64,000 bases of DNA from Pontibacter deserti (GCF_023630255.1 NZ_JALPRS010000001.1:186001-250000); one strand, 5' to 3'; positions 45,600 to 54,648 are shown, counted from the stretch's first letter. The notes: generated by a model from the sequence alone, not told the origin. A program made the numbers and translations.

Positions 45600-45605
45600 A
45601 TAAAA

Positions 45606-45833
45606 ATGACACCGACATTAATGAAAAACTATTTATTATCACAACATCAGAAAAGAAAGGTAGCTAATGCTTTAGACTCAAAGATTCAACATTTCAAATC
45701 TGAACTTGCTACCTTACATCCTCTGCACTCAGACAGAAGAAAAACACTTGAGGAATGTATCGAGGAATATCAGTTAATACTTTCTGTGTTCAATGAGCAA
45801 GATTTGAATTCTGTAGTTATTCAAAATGCTTAA
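45606..45833 (+). CDS. small helical protein of unknown function (75 aa)
   Basis: Begins MTPTLMKNYLLSQHQ; predicted all-helical with a heptad-like middle (KIQHFKSELATLHPLHSDRRKTLEECIEEYQLIL). It could pair with the 69-aa product just upstream. A terminator follows 8 bases after the stop. An alternative start is the Met at codon 6. Not recognised. Confidence 0.55.
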   Translation: MTPTLMKNYLLSQHQKRKVANALDSKIQHFKSELATLHPLHSDRRKTLEECIEEYQLILSVFNEQDLNSVVIQNA

Positions 45834-45841
45834 GATTATCT

Positions 45842-45865
45842 AAAACCTCTATCATTAGAGGTTTT
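45842..45865 (+). terminator. 10-bp hairpin terminator
   Basis: AAAACCTCTA (45842-45851) pairs with TAGAGGTTTT (45856-45865) around TCAT, then a T-rich run. It ends the two-gene unit 45390-45833. Confidence 0.75.
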
Positions 45866-45872
45866 TTATCTC

Positions 45873-46196
45873 ATGGTAAACTCAATCAGACTTACCTATC
45901 AATACAGGCTTTATGCATTCCCTGATTATTGGTCTATGCGTAAAGTCAGAGATGAATTACAGGCAGAATTTAAGACAGTTGTCGTAGCTAAGGAATTTTC
46001 AGAAGTCAAAGCTATTGAAGCTAAGAACTTTGTTGAGACCTTTCATAGCAGAGATAATAACTCATACAGGAATTACTTGAGAGAAGGTAGACAGGATTTA
46101 CAACATTCAGGCCTTTCAAGCCTTAAGACAGCATTGCAAGCGTTGTATAAGCTGAATTGTTACTCAGCTAAGTTTATACTAATAGAGAGAATTTAA
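45873..46196 (+). CDS. protein of unknown function (107 aa)
   Basis: A basic, soluble 107-aa protein: an N-terminal beta-like segment (IRLTYQYRLYAF) followed by helices (MRKVRDELQAEFKTVVVAKEFSEVKAIEAKNFVETF). No signal, membrane segment or catalytic motif. It starts 8 bases after the terminator at 45842-45865, so it would need read-through or an unseen promoter. Not recognised; moderate confidence that it is expressed. Confidence 0.45.
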   Translation: MVNSIRLTYQYRLYAFPDYWSMRKVRDELQAEFKTVVVAKEFSEVKAIEAKNFVETFHSRDNNSYRNYLREGRQDLQHSGLSSLKTALQALYKLNCYSAKFILIERI

Positions 46197-46398
46197 ATAC
46201 TTCATCATTGTCCTCTTTCAGTTCCCATATAGCACCTTTTTCATTTACTTGTGCAACTCCTTGATAAAAGTCTTTGAATCGTGGTAAGGGCTGTATAAAA
46301 GTACGACTAAAAGGCATTGCTGAATCTGTGCTAGCTTTAAATGGACTATGGCTATGCAGGTGCGCGGTAAAATCGAGTAATAGAAATAAGTAAAACAT
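46174..46398 (-). pseudogene. fragment resembling a WG-repeat protein
   Basis: A 74-codon leftward frame ends FKDFYQGVAQVNEKGAIWEL, which resembles one unit of the WG (beta-hairpin) repeat family, preceded by an unrelated hydrophobic start. No further units are present. It overlaps the end of the 45873 gene. Likely a remnant, possibly a chance frame. Confidence 0.3.
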
Positions 46399-46501
46399 CT
46401 TTTCCTTCTAGTAAGTCAAGTAGTCTTTTAGTAATAAATTAATATATTTTAATATAATATTTTAACTTGCATACTGTGTTATGAATACAAAACTAACTAG
46501 T

Positions 46502-46969
46502 ATGAAAAGTTTCATTAAAGTCAATTGTTCCCTTGCCATCTCACTTTTGATATTTATCTCTTTAGTAAGTTGTTCAAAGGATGGTGATGCACCATCAACT
46601 GACATGTCGAAGGTATATGGTCAATGGTTAGCCACTGAAATTTATAGCAATGGTGTAAATATTATTTCTGAATATCAAACAAGTAATGTCGGTATCATAG
46701 AAGTAAGTGATATGCATAAGGAACTATACAATGCTCAAGGTGCATTTGCGGCGGTATTAGGTTATACGACTGATTCAAATCCCAATGGTACTATATATCT
46801 ACAAGGATACTGTAAACTAGTTAGTAGTAATGTTATGCGTGTTACGCAAGAACTTGATATGCATTCTTATGATCTCAAAATAAAAAAAAGCACTTCATCT
46901 GAATTGATTTTTGAGTTTGAAGATGATGAATTAGGCTGGCTTGAGATTCGTTGTAAGCCACTTAGATAA
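46502..46969 (+). CDS. lipoprotein of unknown function
   Basis: A 155-aa lipoprotein with signal CSLAISLLIFISLVSC and a polar linker. The mature part has YGQWLATEIYSNG and alternating strands (GTIYLQGYCKLVSSNVMRVTQEL), recalling the lipocalin-like lipoprotein at 44898, so the two may be distant relatives. ATG 46481 in the same frame is an alternative start, but ATG 46502 gives the more typical signal peptide. A TAACTTG box lies shortly upstream. Cargo of the mobile element. Confidence 0.65.
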   Translation: MKSFIKVNCSLAISLLIFISLVSCSKDGDAPSTDMSKVYGQWLATEIYSNGVNIISEYQTSNVGIIEVSDMHKELYNAQGAFAAVLGYTTDSNPNGTIYLQGYCKLVSSNVMRVTQELDMHSYDLKIKKSTSSELIFEFEDDELGWLEIRCKPLR

Positions 46970-47141
46970 GTAAAATATTTTGTATAGAAAAGGGAGGCAC
47001 ATGTTTCCTAATATGCTTATTCACTAAAACAACTCTCCAATAAAATCAATTATATAATTAGCCGGGTTGTTGTGGTTTACCTTTGTAAATTATCTGTGCT
47101 ATAATGAAGTAGGGTGCTATAGCTGCCGTTGCTGTTATAAA

Positions 47142-47376
47142 CTAAATATATGCGACTTGCCGTTTTTCATCTTCACACGAGCCTACTACTTTGCTCTCGC
47201 CTTCGGGTAAGGAGAACTGTATAAGCTCATTGCTCTTTACTGTCTCAATGACCCCGATTACCATTTAATGCATTACCTATGCGGCAGTTAAGCAGGTAGT
47301 GGCTTGCTTCTAGTTACATCATGCCTGGCTCTGTGTCTGAATCGAGCCGTTCAAATGTTATGTGCTGTTCAGACAT
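47142..47376 (-). pseudogene. decayed small gene
   Basis: On the minus strand three coding-like pieces follow in different frames: MSEQHITFERLDSDTEPGMM (47376-47314), then LEASHYLLNCRIGNAL, then a 40-codon frame starting MVIGVIETVKSNELIQF (47264-47142). Together they look like a protein of about 80 aa broken by a stop and a frameshift. The last piece alone could still be made. Not recognised. Confidence 0.35.
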
Positions 47377-47448
47377 AGTTAAATGTTCTGGATTAAAGAT
47401 CGATTAAAATAAAAGTCCTTAGGTGTTGGTGTAATTCAGGAAGTAAAA

Positions 47449-47514
47449 ACAGTACTTATGTGTAGCAAAGGCTTTGCTTTTATTCGCGCCTCATATCAAA
47501 CTAATAAGTACTGT
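47449..47514. repeat. 66-bp element with 11-bp terminal inverted repeats
   Basis: ACAGTACTTAT (47449-47459) and ATAAGTACTGT (47504-47514) are perfect inverted repeats; inside is a hairpin AGCAAAG/CTTTGCT (47464-47478). TTAGGTGTTG occurs on both outer sides (near 47420 and 47545). Possibly a folded RNA or a small MITE-like remnant. The rest of 46970-47724 shows no gene. Confidence 0.35.
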
Positions 47515-47724
47515 ATCACCTGCTGAATAAGCGTAGCGGTTAGTTTAGGTGTTGTGTCAGGTAAGGATAGAAGAAGTAAACAAAGGAAGCAGGCCGCAAA
47601 AAATAAACCTGATCCTAAATTGGGTACCCACCGGCTTTTATAGAGTTTGTTTCCTTTAGCGATGATGATCCCCACGTTTTATAGAGATAGCCCCACCCTT
47701 TTACATGACTCTAGGTTTATGGAA

Positions 47725-48114
47725 TCAGGCTGCAACCTGGGCTATCTCATATCTAAATTCCTTAGACAGACTGATAGCGGCTCTTACAACTTCTACCCCT
47801 TTGGCAGTTAAGGAATAAGTGTTGGGCTTGCCTTTGTGCATAACTAGGTAAGGGCTTTCACCTTCACAAAGTTTGTGTGTGGCATAGTATACTGCTACAC
47901 GGTTAGACTTGCTGTAAGCTAACAAAACCGTTATCTCCGGAACAGATAAGCTTAGTATCTCTTCTGATGGCCTGTTGCTGTAGCTGCCAAGTAAAGTAAT
48001 GATTGCTGCTTCTAGTGGTGGAAGGCTATACTCTTTGTAGATAACTCTCTGCATCCTATACCCTATAGACAAGATCTCTAAGGTATCCGCATCGTTTAGT
48101 TTCCTGACTCTCAT
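47725..48114 (-). CDS. winged-helix-like DNA-binding protein
   Basis: A 129-aa protein. The middle looks like a MarR/phage-type winged helix: LPPLEAAIITLLGSYSNRPSEEILSLSVPEITVLL then NRVAVYYATHKLC, with a wing-like strand pair KGKPNTYSLTAKGVEVVRAA. It probably regulates genes of the element, perhaps the divergently transcribed HEPN-like pair, whose promoter must lie in the shared 264-bp gap. No ligand domain visible. Assignment is by pattern, not by a named family. Confidence 0.55.
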   Translation of the reverse strand: MRVRKLNDADTLEILSIGYRMQRVIYKEYSLPPLEAAIITLLGSYSNRPSEEILSLSVPEITVLLAYSKSNRVAVYYATHKLCEGESPYLVMHKGKPNTYSLTAKGVEVVRAAISLSKEFRYEIAQVAA

Positions 48115-48378
48115 GCTATTATGTTTTGTGTAATTAGATTGTACTGTAATACTGAATTACGCATTTAAAACATCAGAAAAATTATGACATTGTTGTAGTC
48201 AAAAATCATGGAATAGCAGTTTGCACACTTTTGTACATAAAAAACGCTAATATTGTAATATCAAAATATAATGTCATAAGATTAAATTAAAGCAATTAAT
48301 CCCCAAATCACCTCCACATTGTGCGAATACACCAAGGGTTACTCTTATATTAGTTTATGACAAGCCTATAATGATGAC

Positions 48379-48834
48379 ATGGCAACAAATCATTTTACAC
48401 ATACAGACTATTTCTCAGCATCTTTGACAAGATATGCTGACTTAGCACACCTCAGGACAAATACATCTTCAGCAATATTTTCTGTTTATACCGCAGGTGT
48501 TTCTATAGAGTGTATGTTTAGAGCATACATTACCAAATACACAAAAGAATTTGATGCAAAACATGATTTAGAGAAACTCTTTATTAAATCGTTGCTTGGT
48601 TCAAAATTTGACATAAAGCAAAAGGAGCAGCTTACAATTGCAGTAAAAAAAGCAAATCAGATTTGGGCTAATGATATGAGGTATGCTTCTGAAAAAAGAA
48701 TGAAACGTTTAATAGCGCATAAGAATATAAGAGCTGGGCTTCATGATGTGAATAAATATATCGAAAGATATTTTAAAGAAATTTTTGAAGCAACGGATTT
48801 AATAATCGCAAAAGGACACGAAAAATGGACTTAA
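48379..48834 (+). CDS. HEPN-like protein
   Basis: A 151-aa helical protein. VYTAGVSIECMFRAYITKYTKEFDAKHDLEKLF has the pattern of the first two helices of HEPN domains (small-x-E-x-x-x-K/R-A ... HDL). RMKRLIAH (Arg107 to His114) fits the R-x4-6-H motif of RNase-type HEPN proteins, although its place in the fold is uncertain. Its stop overlaps the next gene by 10 bases, so the two are made together. A toxin or defence role is inferred from family habits and location in a mobile element. Confidence 0.6.
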   Translation: MATNHFTHTDYFSASLTRYADLAHLRTNTSSAIFSVYTAGVSIECMFRAYITKYTKEFDAKHDLEKLFIKSLLGSKFDIKQKEQLTIAVKKANQIWANDMRYASEKRMKRLIAHKNIRAGLHDVNKYIERYFKEIFEATDLIIAKGHEKWT

Positions 48835-49598
48835 TAGATAAAATAGATAAAATATTAAGAAATACTAATTTGAAATTCCCAATTATTGAATTGCGCAATG
48901 ATGATCAAGGCAATATTACTGGACACATTTCAGATGAAACATTTAATAGTCTTTCTGACAAAGACAGTCAAGAATTAATTTGGACTGCTTTGCGTAGAAA
49001 CCTAGAATCAGATGAAATCTTAAGAGTAATTGCAATTTTCCACGAGACTCCCTCGGAGAGAGTTGAAAGACTAACTGGTTATAGAACCAATGATGTTCGT
49101 TTCTCAAATTTTTGGTTTCATCAAACACCTGAACTTGCTAAGTATTGGCTTTTCATTGACGTTGCTAAGTTCGGAGAAGATTTCAAATCGTTTTATATTA
49201 TTGTTAGTGAAAAGAATAATATTAAGCGAGCCTTAACATTCGTTTACAATAAAGAAGTTTTATCATTTATGGACCTTGAACATAATGAAATTCATGAAGA
49301 GCTTTACTCGAATACATTCGGAAACGCTGAGGCAGAAATAAAGATGGACTTGATGAACAAATATGAACGTTTATCTTCACAGCAGTTATATGGCAAGGCA
49401 AATATGTATTGGTATGTTTACGAAAGTTTTAAACTAAAACCAGTATCTAAGAATCAACTCATCTTTACTGACGGAGAAATTTCAATGATTAGTAAACAAT
49501 TAGAGAAAATAGATAACTTCAGTATAAAGAAAGACATTCAAATAGCAATACATAAATCCACATTGATAAATAAAATGAAAAAAGATATCACTCAATAA
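48825..49598 (+). CDS. partner protein of the HEPN-like gene, unknown function
   Basis: A 257-aa soluble protein beginning MDLIDKIDKILRNTNLKF. It overlaps the HEPN-like gene by 10 bases (ATG inside the last codons, +2 frame). The centre (YWLFIDVAKFGEDFKSFYIIVSEKNN) looks like mixed alpha/beta; the C-terminus is lysine-rich helix. It has no recognisable nucleotidyltransferase (GSxxxG) motif, so it is not a standard MNT antitoxin. It could be the antidote or effector of a two-gene module. AT-rich like the rest of the cargo. Confidence 0.65.
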   Translation: MDLIDKIDKILRNTNLKFPIIELRNDDQGNITGHISDETFNSLSDKDSQELIWTALRRNLESDEILRVIAIFHETPSERVERLTGYRTNDVRFSNFWFHQTPELAKYWLFIDVAKFGEDFKSFYIIVSEKNNIKRALTFVYNKEVLSFMDLEHNEIHEELYSNTFGNAEAEIKMDLMNKYERLSSQQLYGKANMYWYVYESFKLKPVSKNQLIFTDGEISMISKQLEKIDNFSIKKDIQIAIHKSTLINKMKKDITQ

Positions 49599-50014
49599 AG
49601 CCTATTTACTAAAAGCGATTTGCATGAGATCAGTATCTACTTTACAAGTTAAAAGTGAGTGTGCTTTTGATGTATGCTTTTATATTATGTGATCGTATAG
49701 AGGAGATATATTTTGCCAAGTTTGAACTAATACAATTCCAAACTATAGCACGTGTGTTTACAATTAATTTTTAGCAGAAGCACGGTTATTTAGAGAATGT
49801 ATCGAAGCTTATAATCACATCTTGTAGCTATTTAGCTAATCTGTAAAAGCAGGATGTGACTGTTTCATTTACGTTTGTAGCTCACAATTGTAACTTTCTT
49901 GTCATTCAATTTTATTTGCAAAAATAGAAGTAATATAAATTGGAAAAGGCAAGAGTAACTTCTTAAATAGAAGACACCTTGCCTTTTCTTTATGTCAAAA
50001 TTTTAAACTTCTTA
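49599..50014. other. intergenic region within the element
   Basis: AT-rich, without a recognisable gene. Its only clear element is the hairpin at 49943-49988. Confidence 0.4.
49943..49988. terminator. hairpin terminator between convergent genes
   Basis: GAAAAGGCAAG (49943-49953) pairs with CTTGCCTTTTC (49978-49988), with an inner CTTC/GAAG stem. It ends the HEPN-like unit on one side and the 50015-50608 gene on the other. Confidence 0.65.
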
Positions 50015-50608
50015 TTAAAAATAAAAGCCTGTTATAACCCCGCTATTATGTTCAAAAAGTAATGCATTATCAAGCAATATTTTTTTAGTCACAGGTTTTA
50101 TTTTGCCAAATTCCTCAACATAAGTAGTTTCGGTCCTATAAATTTGGAAAAATAATCTCTTCTCTTCTTTTGCATTATATGAACCTGAATGAAGTGTACT
50201 TAATCGACTAAGTGAGTCCCCAACTTTAAAATAATATTTAAAAGGATTAGTACTATCAACAATATTGTTAATTATTACATAATAGTTAGAATTGCTGATG
50301 TGGAAATCGACTAGAGTATTTCCTTCAAAAGTAAATTCTGCACCATTAAATTTGTATACAGTCTGATTTACTTCATTCATTTCTGAATATTCTGTCGTTA
50401 CACTTAGTGCTGAACCTAAAGCTGAGACTAAACCTGAAGGAGTACCATTAAGGTAAAACTTTGTTCCAGTTGTAGTACCTGTATTTTTTGCTACGGCTAC
50501 CCTTTGAATATCTAACTGACTCAGAGTTACGGTCTGTGCAAGTGATAGATTAAAAAGGGAAACAAGAAACGCAGTTAAGCATAATATTATCAATTTTGAA
50601 TTTTTCAT
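50015..50608 (-). CDS. secreted protein of unknown function
   Basis: A 197-aa protein with a cleavable signal (LIILCLTAFLVSLFNLSLAQ). The mature part is rich in Thr, Ser and Asn and predicted beta (TVYKFNGAEFTFEGNTLVDFHISNSNYYVIINN). No motif recognised. It follows the M23 lipoprotein gene by 20 bases on the same strand, so both are exported products of one operon and may act together at the cell envelope. Confidence 0.7.
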   Translation of the reverse strand: MKNSKLIILCLTAFLVSLFNLSLAQTVTLSQLDIQRVAVAKNTGTTTGTKFYLNGTPSGLVSALGSALSVTTEYSEMNEVNQTVYKFNGAEFTFEGNTLVDFHISNSNYYVIINNIVDSTNPFKYYFKVGDSLSRLSTLHSGSYNAKEEKRLFFQIYRTETTYVEEFGKIKPVTKKILLDNALLFEHNSGVITGFYF

Positions 50609-50628
50609 AACCTAAGCATTTATTTTTA

Positions 50629-52002
50629 TTAACAAGGTGTATTTATTGGAGTACCTGAGCTATCATATTTTGTAGCACTATAGACTTCAGGATCTAAACC
50701 ATTAGATCTTTTGTAAAGTGGGGTAGGATTTACTGCATTAAAGACCTGCACATGAACATGCGGTACAACCCCCTTTGCCCAAGCGTTCCCTGTTTGCCCC
50801 GAAAGCCCTATAACCGTGCCTGGATATACAACATCGCCTACGTTTAGATCAACACGATCTAAATGATTATATTTAATATCTATAACCTCACCACTTGGCA
50901 AAGTTGTTCTAATAGTTATATAATTCCCATATGAATCCTTCTTATAACCAGCAGGACCAGTTGGAAAGCTTGATACAATATCTACTACTGTACCTCCATA
51001 CATTGAGCCAAGTGGGGTACCTGGGACAACTGAAATATCTAAGCCATCATGGTACTTTTTGCCTTCTGATCTAGTATAACCTCTTCTGCCCCCTTTAATA
51101 TTCCATCCATTTGATGGAGTAATCTTTGGGTCTTTAACGAAGTCCCCAGGACATGGCATTGGAGTCTCCCCATACTCAGGAGGAGTACACGTGCCACACC
51201 CTCCACTACCATCACCAGGTAAGGGTGGCTCTTCTACCCAAACACAGTCATCACCTTCATAATAGCGGCCAGTGTAATACCAACTCTGATCCCAGCTACA
51301 CGTTGTGCTATTTGCAACAGTTCTAGGCTCCTCACAATATCCATCTATACTAGTAGTACTTGCACCATAAGTAGTTGTGCCACAAGTCATAGACCAATAA
51401 CAGGTATAACGAGGTACACATTGCCAATCATTCACTGAAGCTGAACCTTGTGTTGCCTGTTCTGTTGTTTTTCTTATTCCATTTTCATAATCAATGACCC
51501 CCAAATTATTATTGGATAAATCTTTTATAATAAGGTGACCTGTAAAATTTTTAAAGCCCGAAGTCAAGGAACTAGAATTGTTAGTTGTAGTTATAGGCTC
51601 TTCAAAATTATAAGATGCCATCATAAATGTTAAATCTGTTGCAGACTTCTTAACAATAAGAAACTTTTTAACACCTATGAACTCGATGTCTCTTTTTTGG
51701 GTATCACTTTCATTTTTCTTCAATATTGGCTTTAATTGTATATAGGTATATGTATACTTATCCTTAACCTTAGTTGTGGATGTTTGCCAGATTGGTTGCC
51801 AGTAAAAGGTAGTAGAGTCATTGACTTTTTCATGGAGCTTGGAATCATAAGACCTTTTTACATATTCTTCTTTAATCATATCAAGACTGGGATCCTCATC
51901 AATAATAGGTCCATTTTCTTCGGAATCTTTGACACAAGAAGTAAAAATTAAGAGTAGGAGAAGGGGGAATATCTTCTTCCAGTTACATAAGATTGTTCTC
52001 AT
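50629..52002 (-). CDS. M23 family metallopeptidase lipoprotein with Cys-rich region
   Basis: Predicted envelope peptidase of 457 aa. Signal MRTILCNWKKIFPLLLLLIF ends in lipobox TSC (Cys23). Residues 25-190 are of unknown fold; 195-284 hold nine cysteines in a Trp/Tyr/Thr-rich stretch, suggesting disulfides. The C-terminal M23 (LytM) domain has YHDGLDIS (His318, Asp322), YNHLD (His380) and VPHVHVQVF (His417), the full zinc and catalytic set for cleaving peptidoglycan cross-links. The frame opens at 52107, but the signal peptide sets ATG 52002. Unusual cargo: could be anti-competitor or envelope-modifying. Confidence 0.82.
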   Translation of the reverse strand: MRTILCNWKKIFPLLLLLIFTSCVKDSEENGPIIDEDPSLDMIKEEYVKRSYDSKLHEKVNDSTTFYWQPIWQTSTTKVKDKYTYTYIQLKPILKKNESDTQKRDIEFIGVKKFLIVKKSATDLTFMMASYNFEEPITTTNNSSSLTSGFKNFTGHLIIKDLSNNNLGVIDYENGIRKTTEQATQGSASVNDWQCVPRYTCYWSMTCGTTTYGASTTSIDGYCEEPRTVANSTTCSWDQSWYYTGRYYEGDDCVWVEEPPLPGDGSGGCGTCTPPEYGETPMPCPGDFVKDPKITPSNGWNIKGGRRGYTRSEGKKYHDGLDISVVPGTPLGSMYGGTVVDIVSSFPTGPAGYKKDSYGNYITIRTTLPSGEVIDIKYNHLDRVDLNVGDVVYPGTVIGLSGQTGNAWAKGVVPHVHVQVFNAVNPTPLYKRSNGLDPEVYSATKYDSSGTPINTPC

Positions 52003-52082
52003 AAAATTGAATTTTAGTTTAGACAATTTTATGAAGCTATAGGATTTAAATAAAGGAATAATATATACAAAAAGTAACATAT

Positions 52083-52123
52083 ACCTTGTGTTACAAGTAA
52101 CAGACACCTTGTGTTACAAGTAA
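52083..52123. repeat. two 18-bp direct repeats with palindromic core
   Basis: ACCTTGTGTTACAAGTAA occurs at 52083-52100 and again at 52106-52123, a 23-bp period. Each holds the palindrome CTTGT-GTT-ACAAG. They lie about 80-120 bp upstream of the M23 lipoprotein gene and may be operators. The rest of the gap to 52552 has only short decayed frames. Confidence 0.55.
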
Positions 52124-52552
52124 TTTCTATCTGCTATATTCCTAAAAAAAAAGCCCTAATATGGAACAATTGCATACAGATTTTATACAATAAATCTTAA
52201 AAAATAGCATGAAAGTAACATTTCAATATCTTATTAAATAAGTTTATCTACTTCAGTAATTACATAGTACACAGTTTCACGATAACTGCATCAGTTCCAC
52301 TTTGGGAGCAGAAAGATATATGCGAGAGCAGCATTAACAATTTTAAGATAGTAGGCCAAATAGGAGCTGAAATGGCTATTATGATTGCTCAGATTCACCT
52401 TGAAATCGTGATAACCAAAAAAAATTAGGAAGAACGTGGTAGTGAAGTAATAAGAAAGGTGTAGGCTTGGATTAGCTATTATTACAAAGTCTTTTTAGGT
52501 ATTCATGACGCAGGCATCCAGAATGTAGATGCTTGCAGGAAATTACAAGGTA

Positions 52553-52870
52553 TTAATAAAGTCTAAGGCTACGCTCGCGTATAACACGATTCAATTCCTC
52601 TTTTTGATAGCGCCCGTTTCTGCCTAATGTCCGGTTAATATTATACTTGGCATTGAACTGGTAAAGTGTGCCAACTCTAACGCCTAGATATTCGGCTGCT
52701 TCCTTCGCCGTGAACGATGTCTTGCCTGCCCACTTGTCTTGTTTCTCCTTTTCTTTGTGAACGTTGCTCAGCTTTAACACTATTCGCTCTGCGTAGAAAT
52801 CTAGCATCTCCATCAGGTCTGCACCTCTAATCCAGTAGGTGCCGTCTGGTTGAATCAATCCCATTTTCAT
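52553..52870 (-). CDS. excisionase-like helix-turn-helix protein
   Basis: A 105-aa protein. The C-terminal half is a MerR/excisionase-type HTH: SFTAKEAAEYLGVRVGTLYQF, followed by a basic wing (GRNGRYQKEELNRVIRERS). The N-terminal half is helical with LMEMLDFYAERIVLKL. Such proteins act as recombination directionality factors or as small regulators in Bacteroidota elements. It lies downstream of the polymerase gene, separated by 269 bp without other features. Confidence 0.7.
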   Translation of the reverse strand: MKMGLIQPDGTYWIRGADLMEMLDFYAERIVLKLSNVHKEKEKQDKWAGKTSFTAKEAAEYLGVRVGTLYQFNAKYNINRTLGRNGRYQKEELNRVIRERSLRLY

Positions 52871-53139
52871 TCTGTCATAAATTTTAGTAGTTAAAAATTG
52901 AATTAAGAATTTAAAAGTAAATAAACTAAAATATAAAAGGATTAATTCAGCTTAGCGAAGACAAATGAGAAGCATGCAAAAGCAAAAAGACCGAAGTTGA
53001 TATTTAATAGGAATTAGGTGGGGTTATAAGATTTATTATCTATTGTTTCAGAAATTTTACATAACCATTTGAATCACACAGCAATATATGCTTGTGAAAA
53101 TATCGTTTTTGCGCAAATGATTACTTAATCCCTTAAGAT

Positions 53140-54579
53140 TTACTTAGCCAAGTACTCAAACCTTTTATACAATTCGATATCGTGCGGCCTTAGAGGCTTC
53201 TTTTGTATTGTTGGAGTAAGGTTATAGTCTTCATTACACACCTTATGCAGCAGGCCTACAACCTGATCAATTTCATTCTCTGAAACTATAAGTCCATCGT
53301 GTATAGAAACAACAAAACTTGTTGACTTCCATAATTGAGCACATACTGTATCTAGTACTATTCTGCTTTCTACTCGCTGCATCTCTCTAGATAAATCTTT
53401 GTAACCATGTTTACACTTATACTCATCAATAAACTTATAGACATTGGGAAACTCGTTTTCAAACGCTCTGGCAAAGATATTCCCTTCATTCCTAGATGTG
53501 AAAACCTTACAGTAAAAGACCTTTCCGAACATTACCACCTTAAAGCTGATTCGGTGTTCCTCTGCTGTATCATTTAACTCAATGCCATATATGACTCTAT
53601 GCATGTACTCATAGAATTCGCCGCTCTCACAAAGATTTTTATAACGTAAAACATCTTCAGGCCAAGAGCCCCTATAGCGCTTTTTTAGTAGGCCGCAAAG
53701 CATTAATGGTTGGCAGTTGCGTATGTCTGCTTCAAATAAAGATGTACCGCCTTTATGCCTTATAAACCGTCTTAGCTCCCTAGACATTAGATTAGCCGTT
53801 GTGAATATCCGCTTACCATTTGGTACTCTTTTAAAGAAAATCTCTCCGGTTTTAAACTGGTTTATATGCTGAATATCCGCATTGTATCTCCCTTGCTTAT
53901 AAGATGATATACACTTTAGAGAATCTAGCACATAATCTACAGTATGCCCATTCGCTTCGATAGCTCTAATTTTGGCAGGCAGTCGTTTTCTTAACTTTTC
54001 GTGATCTGTAGTATTAAACTTTTCTGTTGCTTCTCTTAGAACTGTTAGAGCCCTTTTAAGGTCACAGAATGTTTTGGCATAATAATTCAACTCTATGTCA
54101 TTAAACGCCTTCCTTAGATGCCGTTCTACTCCAGGTTTAGGCTTGTAAATATCTTTTTGCCTCCATTCGTTGACATAGCCTGTAAAATTTCTGTCTATAA
54201 CTTGATATTCAACAATATTATCAAATTGCAACTCATCAAAAAGGGAATATGATTTTGTTTGCTCTCCCTTAGTGTATGTTTCTTTGCTTTGTTTGCTCTC
54301 CTTACAATAGATAACACCTAGGGCTTTAAGTGTACTCATGACCGGCTCATCCTTTATCACATCCTTTATATCTTTGATTGAATGTAGGTGAACAAAGCCC
54401 CCATTTTGCTTGAAAACTCTGTCTGTGTCTTGAGATTGTTTTTCTAAGATCAAATGGATAGGCCATAGATAACGGGAAAGTTTCTTTTTATACTCCTTCT
54501 CTGGAAGGTGTTGCTTTAGTAAAGGCACAACACTTTCAGGCACGAGCAATTTGAGCACGTGTTTTGGCGGGCTTGGCAT
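53140..54579 (-). CDS. family-A-like mobile-element polymerase (TV-Pol type)
   Basis: A 479-aa protein with a minimal palm of the DNA polymerase A / T7 RNA polymerase superfamily. Motif A is SLFEADIRNCQPLML (Asp285), motif B is HRISFKVVMFGKVFYCK (Arg343, Lys347, Phe351, Gly352) and motif C is VVSIHDGLIVSE (His427, Asp428). The first 270 residues are basic and helical and unlike PolA exonuclease domains. I recall the TV-Pol family (Iyer, Abhiman and Aravind 2008), found in bacterial mobile elements and small viruses and proposed to act as primase-polymerases. Here it probably copies the excised element. It follows the KilA-N gene by 69 bp. Confidence 0.75.
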   Translation of the reverse strand: MPSPPKHVLKLLVPESVVPLLKQHLPEKEYKKKLSRYLWPIHLILEKQSQDTDRVFKQNGGFVHLHSIKDIKDVIKDEPVMSTLKALGVIYCKESKQSKETYTKGEQTKSYSLFDELQFDNIVEYQVIDRNFTGYVNEWRQKDIYKPKPGVERHLRKAFNDIELNYYAKTFCDLKRALTVLREATEKFNTTDHEKLRKRLPAKIRAIEANGHTVDYVLDSLKCISSYKQGRYNADIQHINQFKTGEIFFKRVPNGKRIFTTANLMSRELRRFIRHKGGTSLFEADIRNCQPLMLCGLLKKRYRGSWPEDVLRYKNLCESGEFYEYMHRVIYGIELNDTAEEHRISFKVVMFGKVFYCKVFTSRNEGNIFARAFENEFPNVYKFIDEYKCKHGYKDLSREMQRVESRIVLDTVCAQLWKSTSFVVSIHDGLIVSENEIDQVVGLLHKVCNEDYNLTPTIQKKPLRPHDIELYKRFEYLAK

Positions 54580-54648
54580 AATGTGGCGTGAATTATTAGG
54601 GGAGATAAGAGGGAGCCGTGCAGGAGTTAATGCACGGCTTTTACCCTG

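Noticed and set aside
52083..52123. CRISPR-like repeats
   Set aside because: Only two copies with a 5-bp spacer; no cas genes. No CRISPR array was seen in the window.
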